DNA of 64,000 bases from NCBI RefSeq assembly GCF_020097135.1, contig NZ_CP083608.1, positions 248,001 through 312,000 on the forward strand, given 5' to 3'. The notes beneath the pieces are model-generated. The model had not been told where the DNA came from, ran no database searches, and was given only the letters and a program-made list of their open reading frames with translations. A program made the translations under genes and the position numbers. Source of the stretch: Macrococcus armenti. GTDB taxonomy: Bacteria; Bacillota; Bacilli; Staphylococcales; Staphylococcaceae. Shown one piece after another: positions 42,464 through 51,035 of this stretch (within the stretch, counting starts at the first letter, position 1; each line of letters begins with the position of its first letter).

Positions 42464-42492
42464 TTTACAAATCATTTTATACACTTTATAAT
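42464..42492 (+). promoter_or_regulatory. Sigma-A promoter of the MFS transporter leader
   Basis: TTTACA (42464-42469), 17-nt spacer, TATAAT (42487-42492). Start expected at A42499, upstream of a leader ORF and a terminator hairpin. Confidence 0.75.
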
Positions 42493-42510
42493 ATTTTTAA
42501 AGGTGGCTTC

Positions 42511-42594
42511 GTGCCGGTTTTCATGTATATTATGATTACAGCGCCTTCCGATATGGAAGGCGCTTTTTATTTTGGAGGTTATAATGAAAATTAA
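42511..42594 (+). CDS. Leader peptide ORF upstream of the MFS transporter
   Basis: 27-codon frame from GTG 42511, 4 bp after AAGGTGG, reading MPVFMYIMITAPSDMEG and on to a stop at 42592-42594, inside the transporter gene. It covers the whole terminator hairpin at 42540-42564 and overlaps the transporter start by 11 bp. Ribosomes on it would keep the hairpin open. Translation is not proven; it is inferred from ribosome site and position. Confidence 0.45.
   Translation: MPVFMYIMITAPSDMEGAFYFGGYNEN
42540..42568 (+). terminator. Intrinsic terminator inside the MFS leader (attenuator)
   Basis: Perfect 10-bp GC-rich stem AGCGCCTTCC / GGAAGGCGCT, 5-nt loop, T-run. It lies downstream of a sigma-A promoter and 16 bp before the transporter start. 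Confidence 0.8.
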
Positions 42595-43726
42595 TTTATT
42601 TTTACTTGCGATGATGGCATTTTTAGCAGGATTAAATGAGCTTGTGTTAGCGGGTATACTACCTTTCGTGATGGATTACTTTAATATTAACACACAAGAA
42701 GCAGGTTATTTAGTAACGGTCTTTGCATTAATATTTGGTCTTGCAGGTCCCGTTCTGATGAGCATCACGATGAATATAAATCGAAAAACACTGTTATTAG
42801 TTTTCTTATCGATTTTCATCGTTGGTAATTTAATGAGTGTGTTTGCACAATTCTACTGGATGATGATGTTATCTCGAATCGTACTAGCTGCAAGTGTGTC
42901 GATGTTAATCGGTCTCGCATTATCATTATCTGTAAAAGTAGTCCCAGAGTATATGCAGGCACGTGCGATTGGCGTTATTATGATGAGTATCAGTGGTTCT
43001 TTAGTACTTGGGACGCCGATTGGTATATATATTGCGGAACTGACAGACTGGAAGATGATATTTGTATTGATCAGTGTTTTGTCAGTTATATTAATGTTGT
43101 TACTGATAAGATATTTCCCAGAAAATATTCAAGTAGAACATGTCTCTATGGCACGTGACTGGAAGTTTATATTGAAGAAAGAGATTTTATCTGTCCATTT
43201 GTTCAGCTTTTTATTCTTTGTAGGGCAAGGTATGTTTTTCGTTTATTTAACGCCATACTTAATGGATAGAGGCCATAGTATCGCAGTTGTAGGTTTAATA
43301 TATCTCGTGTTTGGTCTTGCGGGTATTATTGGCAGCGGAATCGGTGGATATATGACAGATAAGTTTGGGAGTACGAATTTACTTGTAGTACAGTCATTTT
43401 TATATGTATTTTTAATGCTAATGGTGAACTTTACAGCATCTTCTGCCGTGCTTGTATGCATTAATATTGCAATATGGGCAATGACAGGCTGGATGGTCAA
43501 TGCGCCAACACAAACGTATTTAATACAAGCAGCACCGAAGTTTTCGAGTATTAATCAGACGGTAAGTACATCATCAACGCAGTTCGGTATTTCTCTCGGC
43601 GCATTGTTAGGTGGTATATGTATTACTCAAACAAATTCATATCCAGCACTCATTTATTACGGCTGTATTGTTTTAGCAATTGCATTTTTAGTAACGTTAT
43701 ATATACGCAAACTTAATACGAAATAA
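42584..43726 (+). CDS. MFS efflux transporter (AraJ/DHA1-like)
   Basis: 380-residue transporter with 12 predicted helices. LNELVLAGILPFVMDYFNI at the N-terminus and GTPIGIYIAELTDWKMIF (antiporter motif C region, in helix 5) are typical of drug:proton antiporters. ATG 42584 follows TTGGAGG. The leader contains a terminator covered by a short ORF, so expression may respond to ribosome-targeting compounds; that is inference. Substrates unknown. Confidence 0.85.
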   Translation: MKINLFLLAMMAFLAGLNELVLAGILPFVMDYFNINTQEAGYLVTVFALIFGLAGPVLMSITMNINRKTLLLVFLSIFIVGNLMSVFAQFYWMMMLSRIVLAASVSMLIGLALSLSVKVVPEYMQARAIGVIMMSISGSLVLGTPIGIYIAELTDWKMIFVLISVLSVILMLLLIRYFPENIQVEHVSMARDWKFILKKEILSVHLFSFLFFVGQGMFFVYLTPYLMDRGHSIAVVGLIYLVFGLAGIIGSGIGGYMTDKFGSTNLLVVQSFLYVFLMLMVNFTASSAVLVCINIAIWAMTGWMVNAPTQTYLIQAAPKFSSINQTVSTSSTQFGISLGALLGGICITQTNSYPALIYYGCIVLAIAFLVTLYIRKLNTK

Positions 43727-43753
43727 GGAGTGGCATATGCCACTCCTTATTTT
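43721..43753. terminator. Bidirectional terminator
   Basis: Long perfect palindrome AAATAAGGAGTGGCA and complement, holding the ends of the convergent MFS and DUF3147 genes. Confidence 0.9.
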
Positions 43754-44145
43754 GCGTGTATAGATGAATGTTTAAGGGATTTATGTGTTACAGCATGGTG
43801 AACGATGCTGACAACTTTAGAAATTAGAAGTGCACTTAAAAACCATGCGATAAATCCTGTTATGATACTTAGAGCATAGTTTGAAGTTGTACTTAACATA
43901 CTCCATGTAACGAGTATGCTGATCAAACCGCCAGTCATACCGAATACAGCACCTCGGCATACGTTCGTTGCAAATTTATTGCCATATTCCATCCCTGCAA
44001 TGATAAGTGAAAGTAGAAATACAGCAGGAAATGTCGCAAAAATCCCACCGAAATCTTCCCAAGGGATGACTTTAGATATGATATAGCTAAAAGCGACGGT
44101 ACTTCCACCGATGAGAAATTTTAATAATAATACTTTTGTTTTCAT
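43747..44145 (-). CDS. DUF3147-family membrane protein, copy 2
   Basis: 132-residue protein with four helices. The family motif is GGIFATFPAVFLLSLIIAGMEYG. It is preceded 14 bp upstream by a paralogue with the same motif (GGIFATLPAVFLAAIL), so the two probably form a two-gene operon and perhaps a heteromer. Function unknown. Confidence 0.78.
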   Translation of the reverse strand: MKTKVLLLKFLIGGSTVAFSYIISKVIPWEDFGGIFATFPAVFLLSLIIAGMEYGNKFATNVCRGAVFGMTGGLISILVTWSMLSTTSNYALSIITGFIAWFLSALLISKVVSIVHHAVTHKSLKHSSIHAK

Positions 44146-44159
44146 ATGAAAGACTTCCT

Positions 44160-44519
44160 TTAAATGTTTTTAAGTGCGAAAAATACGCAAGAAATAACAA
44201 ACCAGCATAGTGTAGATAAGACAGCACCTTTTTTAAATCCTGTCTTAGGTACGAAGTATGACGCGAAGGCAACGGTTAAGATGCAGCTCGTAATACCGAT
44301 GACGGCACCACTGCTTAAATTCATTGAAGCATTAACGAGATCTTCACCGTGATGATCGACTGATAGTACGAGTATCGCCGCTAGAAATACAGCAGGAAGT
44401 GTCGCGAAAATCCCGCCGATTTTACCGCCAACTTTATTTGCGATAATGGAAGCACCAGCAACTGCAATCCCGCCGATGATAAAGCGTAATATTAATCCGG
44501 ACAATGATATTCCGAACAT
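44160..44519 (-). CDS. DUF3147-family membrane protein, copy 1
   Basis: 119-residue four-helix protein, paralogue of the next gene (GGKIGGIFATLPAVFLAAILV). Start chosen at ATG 44519 with AAAGAG upstream; ATG 44528 is possible. First gene of the pair. No catalytic residues are evident. Confidence 0.75.
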   Translation of the reverse strand: MFGISLSGLILRFIIGGIAVAGASIIANKVGGKIGGIFATLPAVFLAAILVLSVDHHGEDLVNASMNLSSGAVIGITSCILTVAFASYFVPKTGFKKGAVLSTLCWFVISCVFFALKNI

Positions 44520-44705
44520 AAAGGTCATCTCTTTTCTTTGTTCGTGATATATTTCACAATTAGAATATACCCATTTTGAAATATTGTAAAGCCATTTGAA
44601 CATTATGCCACGTAATTGTCATATGTATTGATTGACGAACTTTGTTGGTAAAACACATTAAATTCCTATACTATTAAGATACGAACAAATTGTAGGAGAA
44701 TGCTT

Positions 44706-45068
44706 GTGAAATATTTTTTGATTGCTGTTGGAATCATGTCGACTGTACTTGGCTTCATCGGTGCAGCGTTACCTCTTTTGCCGACGACGCCATTTTTACT
44801 GCTGGCAGTATTTTGTTTCGCACGCAGTTCTGATCGATTTTATGAATGGCTCGTTCAGACAAGGCTATATAAAAGTTATGTGCAGGAGTTTTATGAACAA
44901 AAAGGATATACGATGAAGAAGAAAATTCAGCTGCTAATATCAGTGTACATTGTCGTTGGATTTTCGATATATATGGTCGATCATTTATATGTAAGAATTG
45001 GCCTTGGCATCATGCTGTTTTTACAGACGGTTGTACTGTTTACATTTGTAAAGACGATTAAAGAATAA
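44706..45068 (+). CDS. DUF454 (YbaN-like) inner membrane protein
   Basis: 120-residue protein with about three helices. GFIGAALPLLPTTPFLLLAVFCFARSSDRFYEWL (in parts) is the DUF454 signature. GTG 44706 is correctly spaced from TAGGAG, while ATG 44700 is too close. Function unknown. A weak hairpin (45071-45095) may end its transcript. Confidence 0.85.
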   Translation: MKYFLIAVGIMSTVLGFIGAALPLLPTTPFLLLAVFCFARSSDRFYEWLVQTRLYKSYVQEFYEQKGYTMKKKIQLLISVYIVVGFSIYMVDHLYVRIGLGIMLFLQTVVLFTFVKTIKE

Positions 45069-45181
45069 ACAGATCGAGACATAAGTTTCTATCTTCTTTC
45101 GATTAACAGACGAAACGGCGGAACAAAAGTTGCCACTAAGACAAAAACCGAACAAAAACTATAAATCAAAGAGCTGTAGTG

Positions 45182-45224
45182 CACCCCAAAAGTTAGACTT
45201 AAAATCTAACTTTTGGGGTGTTTT
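45182..45224 (+). promoter_or_regulatory. Hairpin at the IS left end covering the transposase ribosome site
   Basis: Perfect 16-bp stem: arms 45182-45197 (CACCCCAAAAGTTAGA) and 45205-45220, 7-nt loop, then TTTTATTT. The right arm contains GGGGTG, the ribosome site of orfA. Read-through transcripts from outside would hide this site, a known way for IS elements to avoid activation by outside promoters. Confidence 0.6.
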
Positions 45225-45226
45225 AT

Positions 45227-45769
45227 TTGGCTAAATATGATTTGGAATTCAAGCTGAAAATCGTAATTGAATATATTAATGGCACAGGTGGATTCAGTGT
45301 TGTTGGTAAGCGTAATGGTATAAGTCGCTCTATGGTTAGAGATTGGTATAGAGCATATAGTGCCTTCGGCATTGAAGGGTTAGAAAGAAAAAGAAGTAAG
45401 AATAAATACAGTTTAGAGGATAAGATTGTTATACTGAGATGGATGAAAGAGAATAATGCTTCATTAAGTATTACTTCAACCAAATTCCGTATTAATAATC
45501 CATCTCTTATATCTTCTTGGGTGAATGCTTATAATAAGCATGGTATTGATGGATTGTCTGAAAAGAAGAAAGGAAGTCCATCTATGAAGAAGAAAAAAAT
45601 TAATAATAGTAATAGTGACTATGTGAAAAAAATTGAACATGAAAATGAACTTTTAAGAGCTGAACTTGCCTATATAAAAAAGTTGAAAGCTTCAGGGATA
45701 AGTATACCGAACCGACTGCTAAAATCGAATCAAGAGTCATTAAAGAGCTCCGAAAAGATTTCAAATTAA
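45227..45769 (+). CDS. IS150-type transposase OrfA
   Basis: 180-residue DNA-binding protein with two helix-turn-helix units (VGKRNGISRSMVRDWY and ITSTKFRINNPSLISSWV) and a C-terminal leucine-zipper-like helix (EHENELLRAELAYIKKL). Start is TTG 45227 (AKYDLEFKLKIV). The heptamer A AAA AAG at 45676-45682 is in frame and should shift ribosomes to -1, producing the OrfAB fusion transposase. Confidence 0.88.
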   Translation: MAKYDLEFKLKIVIEYINGTGGFSVVGKRNGISRSMVRDWYRAYSAFGIEGLERKRSKNKYSLEDKIVILRWMKENNASLSITSTKFRINNPSLISSWVNAYNKHGIDGLSEKKKGSPSMKKKKINNSNSDYVKKIEHENELLRAELAYIKKLKASGISIPNRLLKSNQESLKSSEKISN

Positions 45770-46623
45770 ACATTGTCCTTGAAGCACTGAAATTCCCAAA
45801 ATCTACATATATGTATTGGCAGAAGCAGTTTGATAAAGAAAATAAGGATCAGAAAATAGAAAATCAAATAAAGGAAATTTTTGAGGAAAACGCCATGAAT
45901 TATGGCTACAGAAGGATTACAGGTGAACTTAGAAATAGAGGATATATTATTAATCACAAGAAAGTTCAGAGAATCATGAGTAAATTGAATTTAAAATCAA
46001 TCTCATTTACTAGAAAAAATAGAAAATATTCATCCTACAAAGGAAAAATTGGCCGTATCGCTGATAATTTGGTTAACCGTAGGTTTGATACAAATATTCC
46101 CTATCAGAAAATAACTACAGATACATCAGAGTTTAAATACCATTATCTTAATGAAAATGGTTTAATTTGTACTGGGAAGCTTTATCTTGACCCATTTATG
46201 GATTTGTTTAATAGAGAAATTATCTCATATAGTATATCCAAAAAGCCAAATGCAGAAGGTATTATGTCAGCACTTACAAAAGCTGTGGCATTAACAGATG
46301 CATGTGAGTTTAGAAGAACTTTTCATAGCGATCAAGGTTGGGCTTATCAGATGAAAAAATATAGGCAAAAGCTTAAAGATAATAAAATATTTCAGAGTAT
46401 GTCCCGTAAGGGAAATTGTCTGGATAACTCGCCGATGGAGAGCTTTTTCAGTATTTTAAAACAGGAAATATTCTACGGAAAAGTTTATGAAAGTTATGAA
46501 CAACTTGAAGCAGCAATTGAAAATTATATATGGTATTACAACAATAAGCGAATTAAATCAAAATTAGAATGGAAGAGCCCGATAGGGTTCAGAGAAAGTA
46601 GACTAAATGTAAAAATTGCATAA
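45679..46623 (+). CDS. IS150-type transposase OrfB (DDE domain, made by -1 frameshift)
   Basis: The -1 frame is open from the slippery site to 46623. It contains an HTH_21-like helical segment (NYGYRRITGELRNRGY) and the rve integrase core with catalytic DDE residues: Asp in TTDTSEF, Asp in HSDQGW and Glu in PMESFF. The fusion with OrfA should cut and join the element ends by copy-out/paste-in transposition. No internal stop or frameshift damages it. Confidence 0.9.
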   Translation, partial: KVESFRDKYTEPTAKIESRVIKELRKDFKLNIVLEALKFPKSTYMYWQKQFDKENKDQKIENQIKEIFEENAMNYGYRRITGELRNRGYIINHKKVQRIMSKLNLKSISFTRKNRKYSSYKGKIGRIADNLVNRRFDTNIPYQKITTDTSEFKYHYLNENGLICTGKLYLDPFMDLFNREIISYSISKKPNAEGIMSALTKAVALTDACEFRRTFHSDQGWAYQMKKYRQKLKDNKIFQSMSRKGNCLDNSPMESFFSILKQEIFYGKVYESYEQLEAAIENYIWYYNNKRIKSKLEWKSPIGFRESRLNVKIA

Positions 46624-46687
46624 AAAAATGGAATGGATTTCTCCATTCCAAATAGTCTAACTTTTAGGGTTCACTACAAGCGATTTA

Positions 46688-47743
46688 TTAGTTTTGTTCG
46701 GTTTTTGCTTGTGGCAGAACACGTTTGTCCCAGCCTCTTTTTGCGATTACAGTTTCTCTTTCAATCAGTTTATGCGGAATAACAAAACGTGTACCATCCG
46801 TATTATCACCTTTTATTAAACCAGCAAGTTTATGCATCGCTTTTTGCCCGAGATTTTCAGTTTCAATATCAAGCGTCGTTAAATAAGGGTGCGTTAGTGT
46901 TGAGAATATAGAATTGTTAAAGCTGATAACTGATATGTCATCCGGCACTTTATAGCCATATAATTCTACGAGCTGAATAATACGCAGCGCAAATATATCA
47001 TCGAGTGCAATAATTGCTGTCGCTTGCGCAGATTGAATTTTCTCTTCAAGTTTAACGTAGTCATCCGGTACATTTAATGTCAGACTTTGATGTGCATTTA
47101 ACTGTGCCAACATCATTGCCTTCTGATAACCGAAATATCGTTCATAAAAAATGTTCTCAGTTGTCGTATTTGTAATGAAGAGTATATTTTGATGGCCATT
47201 TTTAATTAAGTAATCAGTCGCTTCCTGACCGAGGAGCTGATTATCATTATCTACGTAAACTGTATTAGAAAGCGCGTCATATGGTTGTCCGATTAACACG
47301 AAAGGAATGTTTTGCTGACGTAAATAGTCAATGATAGGGTCATCAATAACAGAGTATGTAATGATAAAGCCGCCGACTTGTTTTTCAGTATGCATCGCTT
47401 TAACGTTTTCAAATAATGTATCGATATCTTTCGCAATTGCAAGTGCGGTCGTTAAGTTATGTGTACGTGCTTCACCGTTTATCGCTTCAATAATCTCGAG
47501 GAAGAAAGGATTCGCAAGTCGCTCTTTAGAATTGAGTGGTGGCAAAATGATGCCGACAGCACTCGTTGTACGCTTTCCAAGATTTCTGGCAGAAATATTC
47601 GGTACGTAGCCGAGTTCATCCATTACTTTCTGAACTTTCTTCTTTGTTGCCTGTGAAATGCTCGGATGATCATTAATTACACGTGACACTGTGCTAGTCG
47701 CTACATTTGCTTTACGGGCTACATCTTTAACTGTAATCGTCAT
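46688..47743 (-). CDS. LacI-family transcriptional repressor (MalR-like)
   Basis: 351-residue regulator: LacI helix-turn-helix and hinge (TVKDVARKANVATSTVSRVINDHPSIS in parts, NISARNLG) and a periplasmic-binding-protein-like sugar domain. ATG 47743 follows AAGGAGG. It is divergent from the PTS EIICBA gene, with LacI/cre-like sites in between, so it probably represses that gene until a sugar or sugar phosphate binds. Its last codons are part of the hairpin into which the IS inserted, but the gene is intact. Confidence 0.87.
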   Translation of the reverse strand: MTITVKDVARKANVATSTVSRVINDHPSISQATKKKVQKVMDELGYVPNISARNLGKRTTSAVGIILPPLNSKERLANPFFLEIIEAINGEARTHNLTTALAIAKDIDTLFENVKAMHTEKQVGGFIITYSVIDDPIIDYLRQQNIPFVLIGQPYDALSNTVYVDNDNQLLGQEATDYLIKNGHQNILFITNTTTENIFYERYFGYQKAMMLAQLNAHQSLTLNVPDDYVKLEEKIQSAQATAIIALDDIFALRIIQLVELYGYKVPDDISVISFNNSIFSTLTHPYLTTLDIETENLGQKAMHKLAGLIKGDNTDGTRFVIPHKLIERETVIAKRGWDKRVLPQAKTEQN

Positions 47744-47782
47744 CATCTTCCTCCTTGTTGCATGATTTAATTATATAATGGC

Positions 47783-47885
47783 GCAAACGATTGCATTAGT
47801 CAATACTATGATAAAAAGTTAATAACTTCTCTATTTACAAAAATGAATTCAAGTGATATATTAAAACCAACGAAACCGATTGCAT
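47783..47885. promoter_or_regulatory. LacI/cre-like operators and promoter of the PTS gene
   Basis: Two related sites, GCAAACGATTGCA (47783-47795) and CGAAACCGATTGCA (47872-47885), lie between the divergent genes. The PTS promoter is TTTACA (47834-47839), 17-nt spacer, TATATT (47857-47862). The second site covers the region just after the transcription start and also matches the CcpA cre consensus except one base. Confidence 0.6.
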
Positions 47886-47908
47886 AAAAATAAAAGGAGT
47901 TGAATGCA

Positions 47909-50077
47909 GTGAAAAATTTATTGAGTTTTGAGTTCTGGCAAAAGTTCGGTAAAGCATTGATGGTTGTTGTAGCGGTTATGCCAGCTGCTGGTTTAATGAT
48001 CAGTATCGGGAAGTCGATTCCATTAATCAGCCCGGATATGCAGATGTTAATTACGATTGGTGGCGTAGTAGAAAGTTTAGGTTGGGCAATTATAGGGAAC
48101 CTTCACTTACTGTTTGCGCTGGCCATTGGTGGAAGTTGGGCGAAAGAGCGTGCAGGTGGTGCGTTTGCAGCAGGGATAGCTTTTATATTAATCAACCGTA
48201 TTACAGGTGCTATCTTTGGTGTCAACAGTGCAATGCTCGCAGATGACAAAGCCTTTACTCACACATTATTCGGAACTAAAATTATGGTGAAAGGGTTCTT
48301 TACGAGTGTATTAGAAGCACCAGCATTAAATATGGGTGTGTTCGTAGGGATTATCGCAGGATTTGTTGGTGCGAATGCATATAACAAATATTATAACTAC
48401 CGTAAGTTACCAGATGCGTTATCATTCTTTAATGGTAAACGATTCGTACCATTTGTCGTAATATTATGGTCAACAATCGTCGCGATTGTACTATCAATCG
48501 TATGGCCATATATTCAAGCAGGAATTAACAACTTCGGTCTATGGATCGCAACATCAAAAGATACAGCGCCAATACTGGCACCATTCTTATTTGGATTTTT
48601 AGAGCGTTTATTATTACCATTCGGATTACATCATATGCTTACAATTCCAATTAACTATACACAGCTTGGTGGAACATATGAAATTCTTTCTGGTGCACAG
48701 GCAGGTACGAAAGTATATGGACAAGATCCATTATGGCTTGCATGGGCAACAGACTTAGTAAACTTAAATCATGTTGGAGATACTTCACAATATAACCATG
48801 TATTAAACTCATTTACACCTGCACGTTTTAAAGTAGGACAAATGATTGGTTCAACCGGTATTTTAATGGGGCTTGCATATGCGATGTACCGAAACGTTGA
48901 TAAAGATAAGAAGCCGAAATATAAATCAATGTACTTCTCAGCTGCAATCGCAGTATTCTTAACTGGTGTAACAGAACCTTTAGAATTTATGTTTATGTTT
49001 GTTGCAGCACCGCTTTATGCTGTGTATGCATTGATTCAAGGTGCAGCATTCGCGATGGCAGATGTTATTAACTTACGTGTCCATTCATTTGGAACAATCG
49101 AGCTATTAACACGTACACCGCTTGCGCTCAAAGCAGGTCTTGCTGGAGACTTAATCAACTTCGTCTTAACGACAATTGGATTTGCAATCGGAACATATTT
49201 CATTGCAAACTTCCTAATTAAGAAGTTCAACTTTGCAACACCAGGACGCAACGGAAACTATGAAATTGATGGTGAAGCGAATGCAACTGAAGTTGTAGCA
49301 GCTGATAAACAAGTGATTCAAGTCATTCACTTGTTAGGTGGGAAAGACAACATTAAAGACGTAGATGCTTGTATGACGAGACTGCGAGTAAGTGTTAATG
49401 ATAAATCTAAAGTTGGTACAGAAGCAGATTGGAAGAAAGCCGGGGCAATGGGGCTTATCGTTAAAGATAACGGTGTACAGGCTGTATATGGTCCTAAAGC
49501 AGATGTATTAAAGTCAGACATCGAAGATTTATTACAATCGGGTGCCGATATTCCAGAACCAGAAGAAACAACGGTTCAGTCAACTATACTGGATAACACT
49601 GATAGTGCTGGATTTACAGGTCATGTACATCAACTACGTGCTGTTGCAGATGGGGAAGTTATCGATATTACTGATGTGAACGACCCGGTATTCTCGCAGA
49701 AAATGATGGGTGAAGGCTATGCAGTAAAGCCGGAATCAGAAGAAGTTGTATCTCCGGTAGATGGAGAAATTATCAGCATCTTCCCGACGAAACATGCAAT
49801 CGGTATTAGAACGAATGATGGTATTGAAGTATTAGTGCATATGGGAATAGAAACAGTACAGATGAAACAACCAGCTTCACGAGTTGTCGTAAACGATGGT
49901 CAGAAAGTGAAAGCAGGAGATACATTAGCGTATATGGATCTGACAGCAGTAAGAGCAGAAGGTAAGGATACGACAATTATCATTGTGATGACCAACAGCG
50001 ATAAAGTTGATACATTACAATTAAATAAAACAGGAATCGTACAAAAAGGTGAAACAGTAGGAACGATGCTTGTTTAA
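47909..50077 (+). CDS. PTS glucose-family transporter subunit EIICBA
   Basis: 722-residue three-domain phosphotransferase permease. EIIC occupies about residues 1-430 (about ten helices), EIIB about 470-550 with the phosphorylated Cys in DACMTRLR, and EIIA about 585-715 with the phosphorylated His in VLVHMGIET. It imports and phosphorylates a sugar of the glucose/maltose/GlcNAc superfamily. GTG 47909 fits the ribosome site AAAGGAG; TTG 47900 is too close. The exact sugar is not certain. Confidence 0.9.
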   Translation: MKNLLSFEFWQKFGKALMVVVAVMPAAGLMISIGKSIPLISPDMQMLITIGGVVESLGWAIIGNLHLLFALAIGGSWAKERAGGAFAAGIAFILINRITGAIFGVNSAMLADDKAFTHTLFGTKIMVKGFFTSVLEAPALNMGVFVGIIAGFVGANAYNKYYNYRKLPDALSFFNGKRFVPFVVILWSTIVAIVLSIVWPYIQAGINNFGLWIATSKDTAPILAPFLFGFLERLLLPFGLHHMLTIPINYTQLGGTYEILSGAQAGTKVYGQDPLWLAWATDLVNLNHVGDTSQYNHVLNSFTPARFKVGQMIGSTGILMGLAYAMYRNVDKDKKPKYKSMYFSAAIAVFLTGVTEPLEFMFMFVAAPLYAVYALIQGAAFAMADVINLRVHSFGTIELLTRTPLALKAGLAGDLINFVLTTIGFAIGTYFIANFLIKKFNFATPGRNGNYEIDGEANATEVVAADKQVIQVIHLLGGKDNIKDVDACMTRLRVSVNDKSKVGTEADWKKAGAMGLIVKDNGVQAVYGPKADVLKSDIEDLLQSGADIPEPEETTVQSTILDNTDSAGFTGHVHQLRAVADGEVIDITDVNDPVFSQKMMGEGYAVKPESEEVVSPVDGEIISIFPTKHAIGIRTNDGIEVLVHMGIETVQMKQPASRVVVNDGQKVKAGDTLAYMDLTAVRAEGKDTTIIIVMTNSDKVDTLQLNKTGIVQKGETVGTMLV

Positions 50078-50080
50078 TCA

Positions 50081-50108
50081 AAAAGACAGTCTTCGGGCTG
50101 TCTTTTCG
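50081..50108 (+). terminator. Intrinsic terminator after the PTS gene
   Basis: 9-bp stem AAAAGACAG / CTGTCTTTT with an 8-nt loop. Confidence 0.85.
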
Positions 50109-50144
50109 TTATAATAAAAGTAATAAATATAAGGAGCGAGAGAT

Positions 50145-50966
50145 GTGAAAGTATTAACGTTAAATACGCATAGCTGGCTTGAAGCGCAGCAGGAGGAGAA
50201 ACTAGAGATTATCGTTGAACGTATTATGAAGGTGGATTACGATATTATTGCACTTCAGGAAGTCAATCAGCTATCACATAATGCTGTCATTGAAACACCG
50301 GAAAACTTTTGTCCGTTAATGGAACAAACACCTATTAAAGAAGGAAACTTCGCCTATGAAATTGTGAAAAAGTTAAAGGAAAAAGGAGCGACATATTACT
50401 GGAGTTATGCGATGAGTCACATCGGTTATGGTATATACGATGAAGGCAGTGCACTATTATCTAAAACACCGATTGATCCGTATGCAGTGTTCGTATCAAT
50501 AGAAGAAAGCCCGGATAATTATAAATCAAGAAAGATACTTTTCGGGAAAACGACAGCAGATGATGTAGAGTTACTCGCTGTAAGTTGTCATTATTCATGG
50601 TGGATAACACAATCAGAAGGATTCAGTTACGAATGGAATAATACAATCAATACATTGTCGCATTATGACATGCCGAAACTTGTAATGGGTGACTTTAATA
50701 ATCCGGAAGGTACAGAAGGATATGCATTTGTGATAAACAGTGAGGCAAATATACAGGATACATACACAGTCGCAACAAAGAGAACAGGAAGTCATACAAT
50801 TGAGAAAAATATTGCCGGATGGGAAGACAACGATGGCAAACTGAGAATAGATTTTATATTCAGTACACCTGAATTTAAAGTGCTGCATCACGGTACAGTA
50901 TTTGATGGGAAAACAGAAGCAATTGTGAGCGATCACTTCGGTGTAGAAGCGGAAATAGTAAGATGA
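50145..50966 (+). CDS. Endonuclease/exonuclease/phosphatase (EEP) family hydrolase
   Basis: 273-residue metal-dependent hydrolase. Catalytic segments: LTLNTHSWL (Asn), ALQEVNQ (Glu metal ligand), GDFNNPEG (Asp-Asn) and SDHFGVEA (Asp-His). Members split phosphodiester or phosphomonoester bonds of nucleic acids, lipids or sugars; the target here is unknown. No signal peptide, so it acts in the cytoplasm. GTG 50145 follows AAGGAG. Confidence 0.85.
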   Translation: MKVLTLNTHSWLEAQQEEKLEIIVERIMKVDYDIIALQEVNQLSHNAVIETPENFCPLMEQTPIKEGNFAYEIVKKLKEKGATYYWSYAMSHIGYGIYDEGSALLSKTPIDPYAVFVSIEESPDNYKSRKILFGKTTADDVELLAVSCHYSWWITQSEGFSYEWNNTINTLSHYDMPKLVMGDFNNPEGTEGYAFVINSEANIQDTYTVATKRTGSHTIEKNIAGWEDNDGKLRIDFIFSTPEFKVLHHGTVFDGKTEAIVSDHFGVEAEIVR

Positions 50967-50992
50967 TAATACCAGCCATGTGCTGGTTTTTT
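50966..50992 (+). terminator. Intrinsic terminator, twin of the one at 55406
   Basis: ACCAGCCATGTGCTGGT hairpin followed by eight T. The sequence 50966-50987 is repeated exactly at 55406-55427, on the other side of the BraRS/BraDE-like module. Confidence 0.88.
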
Positions 50993-51035
50993 TTGTTTGT
51001 TGACTATTATGGCATAATAAAACTGAGGTGAGCAT

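Larger units (their letters stand above)
45175..46678 (+). mobile_element. IS3-family insertion sequence, IS150 group, complete (1504 bp)
   Basis: Ends are inverted repeats beginning TGTAGTG: TGTAGTGCACCCC on the left and TGTAGTGAACCCT reversed on the right, about 26 bp with few mismatches. A 3-bp target duplication AGC flanks it (45172-45174 and 46679-46681). It holds orfA and orfB joined by a programmed -1 frameshift signal. Both frames and the DDE residues are intact, so the element is probably active. It sits in the loop of a long hairpin between the DUF454 and LacI genes. Confidence 0.93.
45131..46716. repeat. Long interrupted inverted repeat surrounding the IS element
   Basis: Left arm 45131-45167 and right arm 46682-46716 are near-complementary (TGCCAC, then AAAAACCGAACAAAA, then ATAAATC on both after reversal). 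Without the IS and one copy of its AGC target duplication they would form a stem of about 35 bp with a 7-nt loop. The right arm includes the last codons of the LacI-family gene. Confidence 0.75.
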
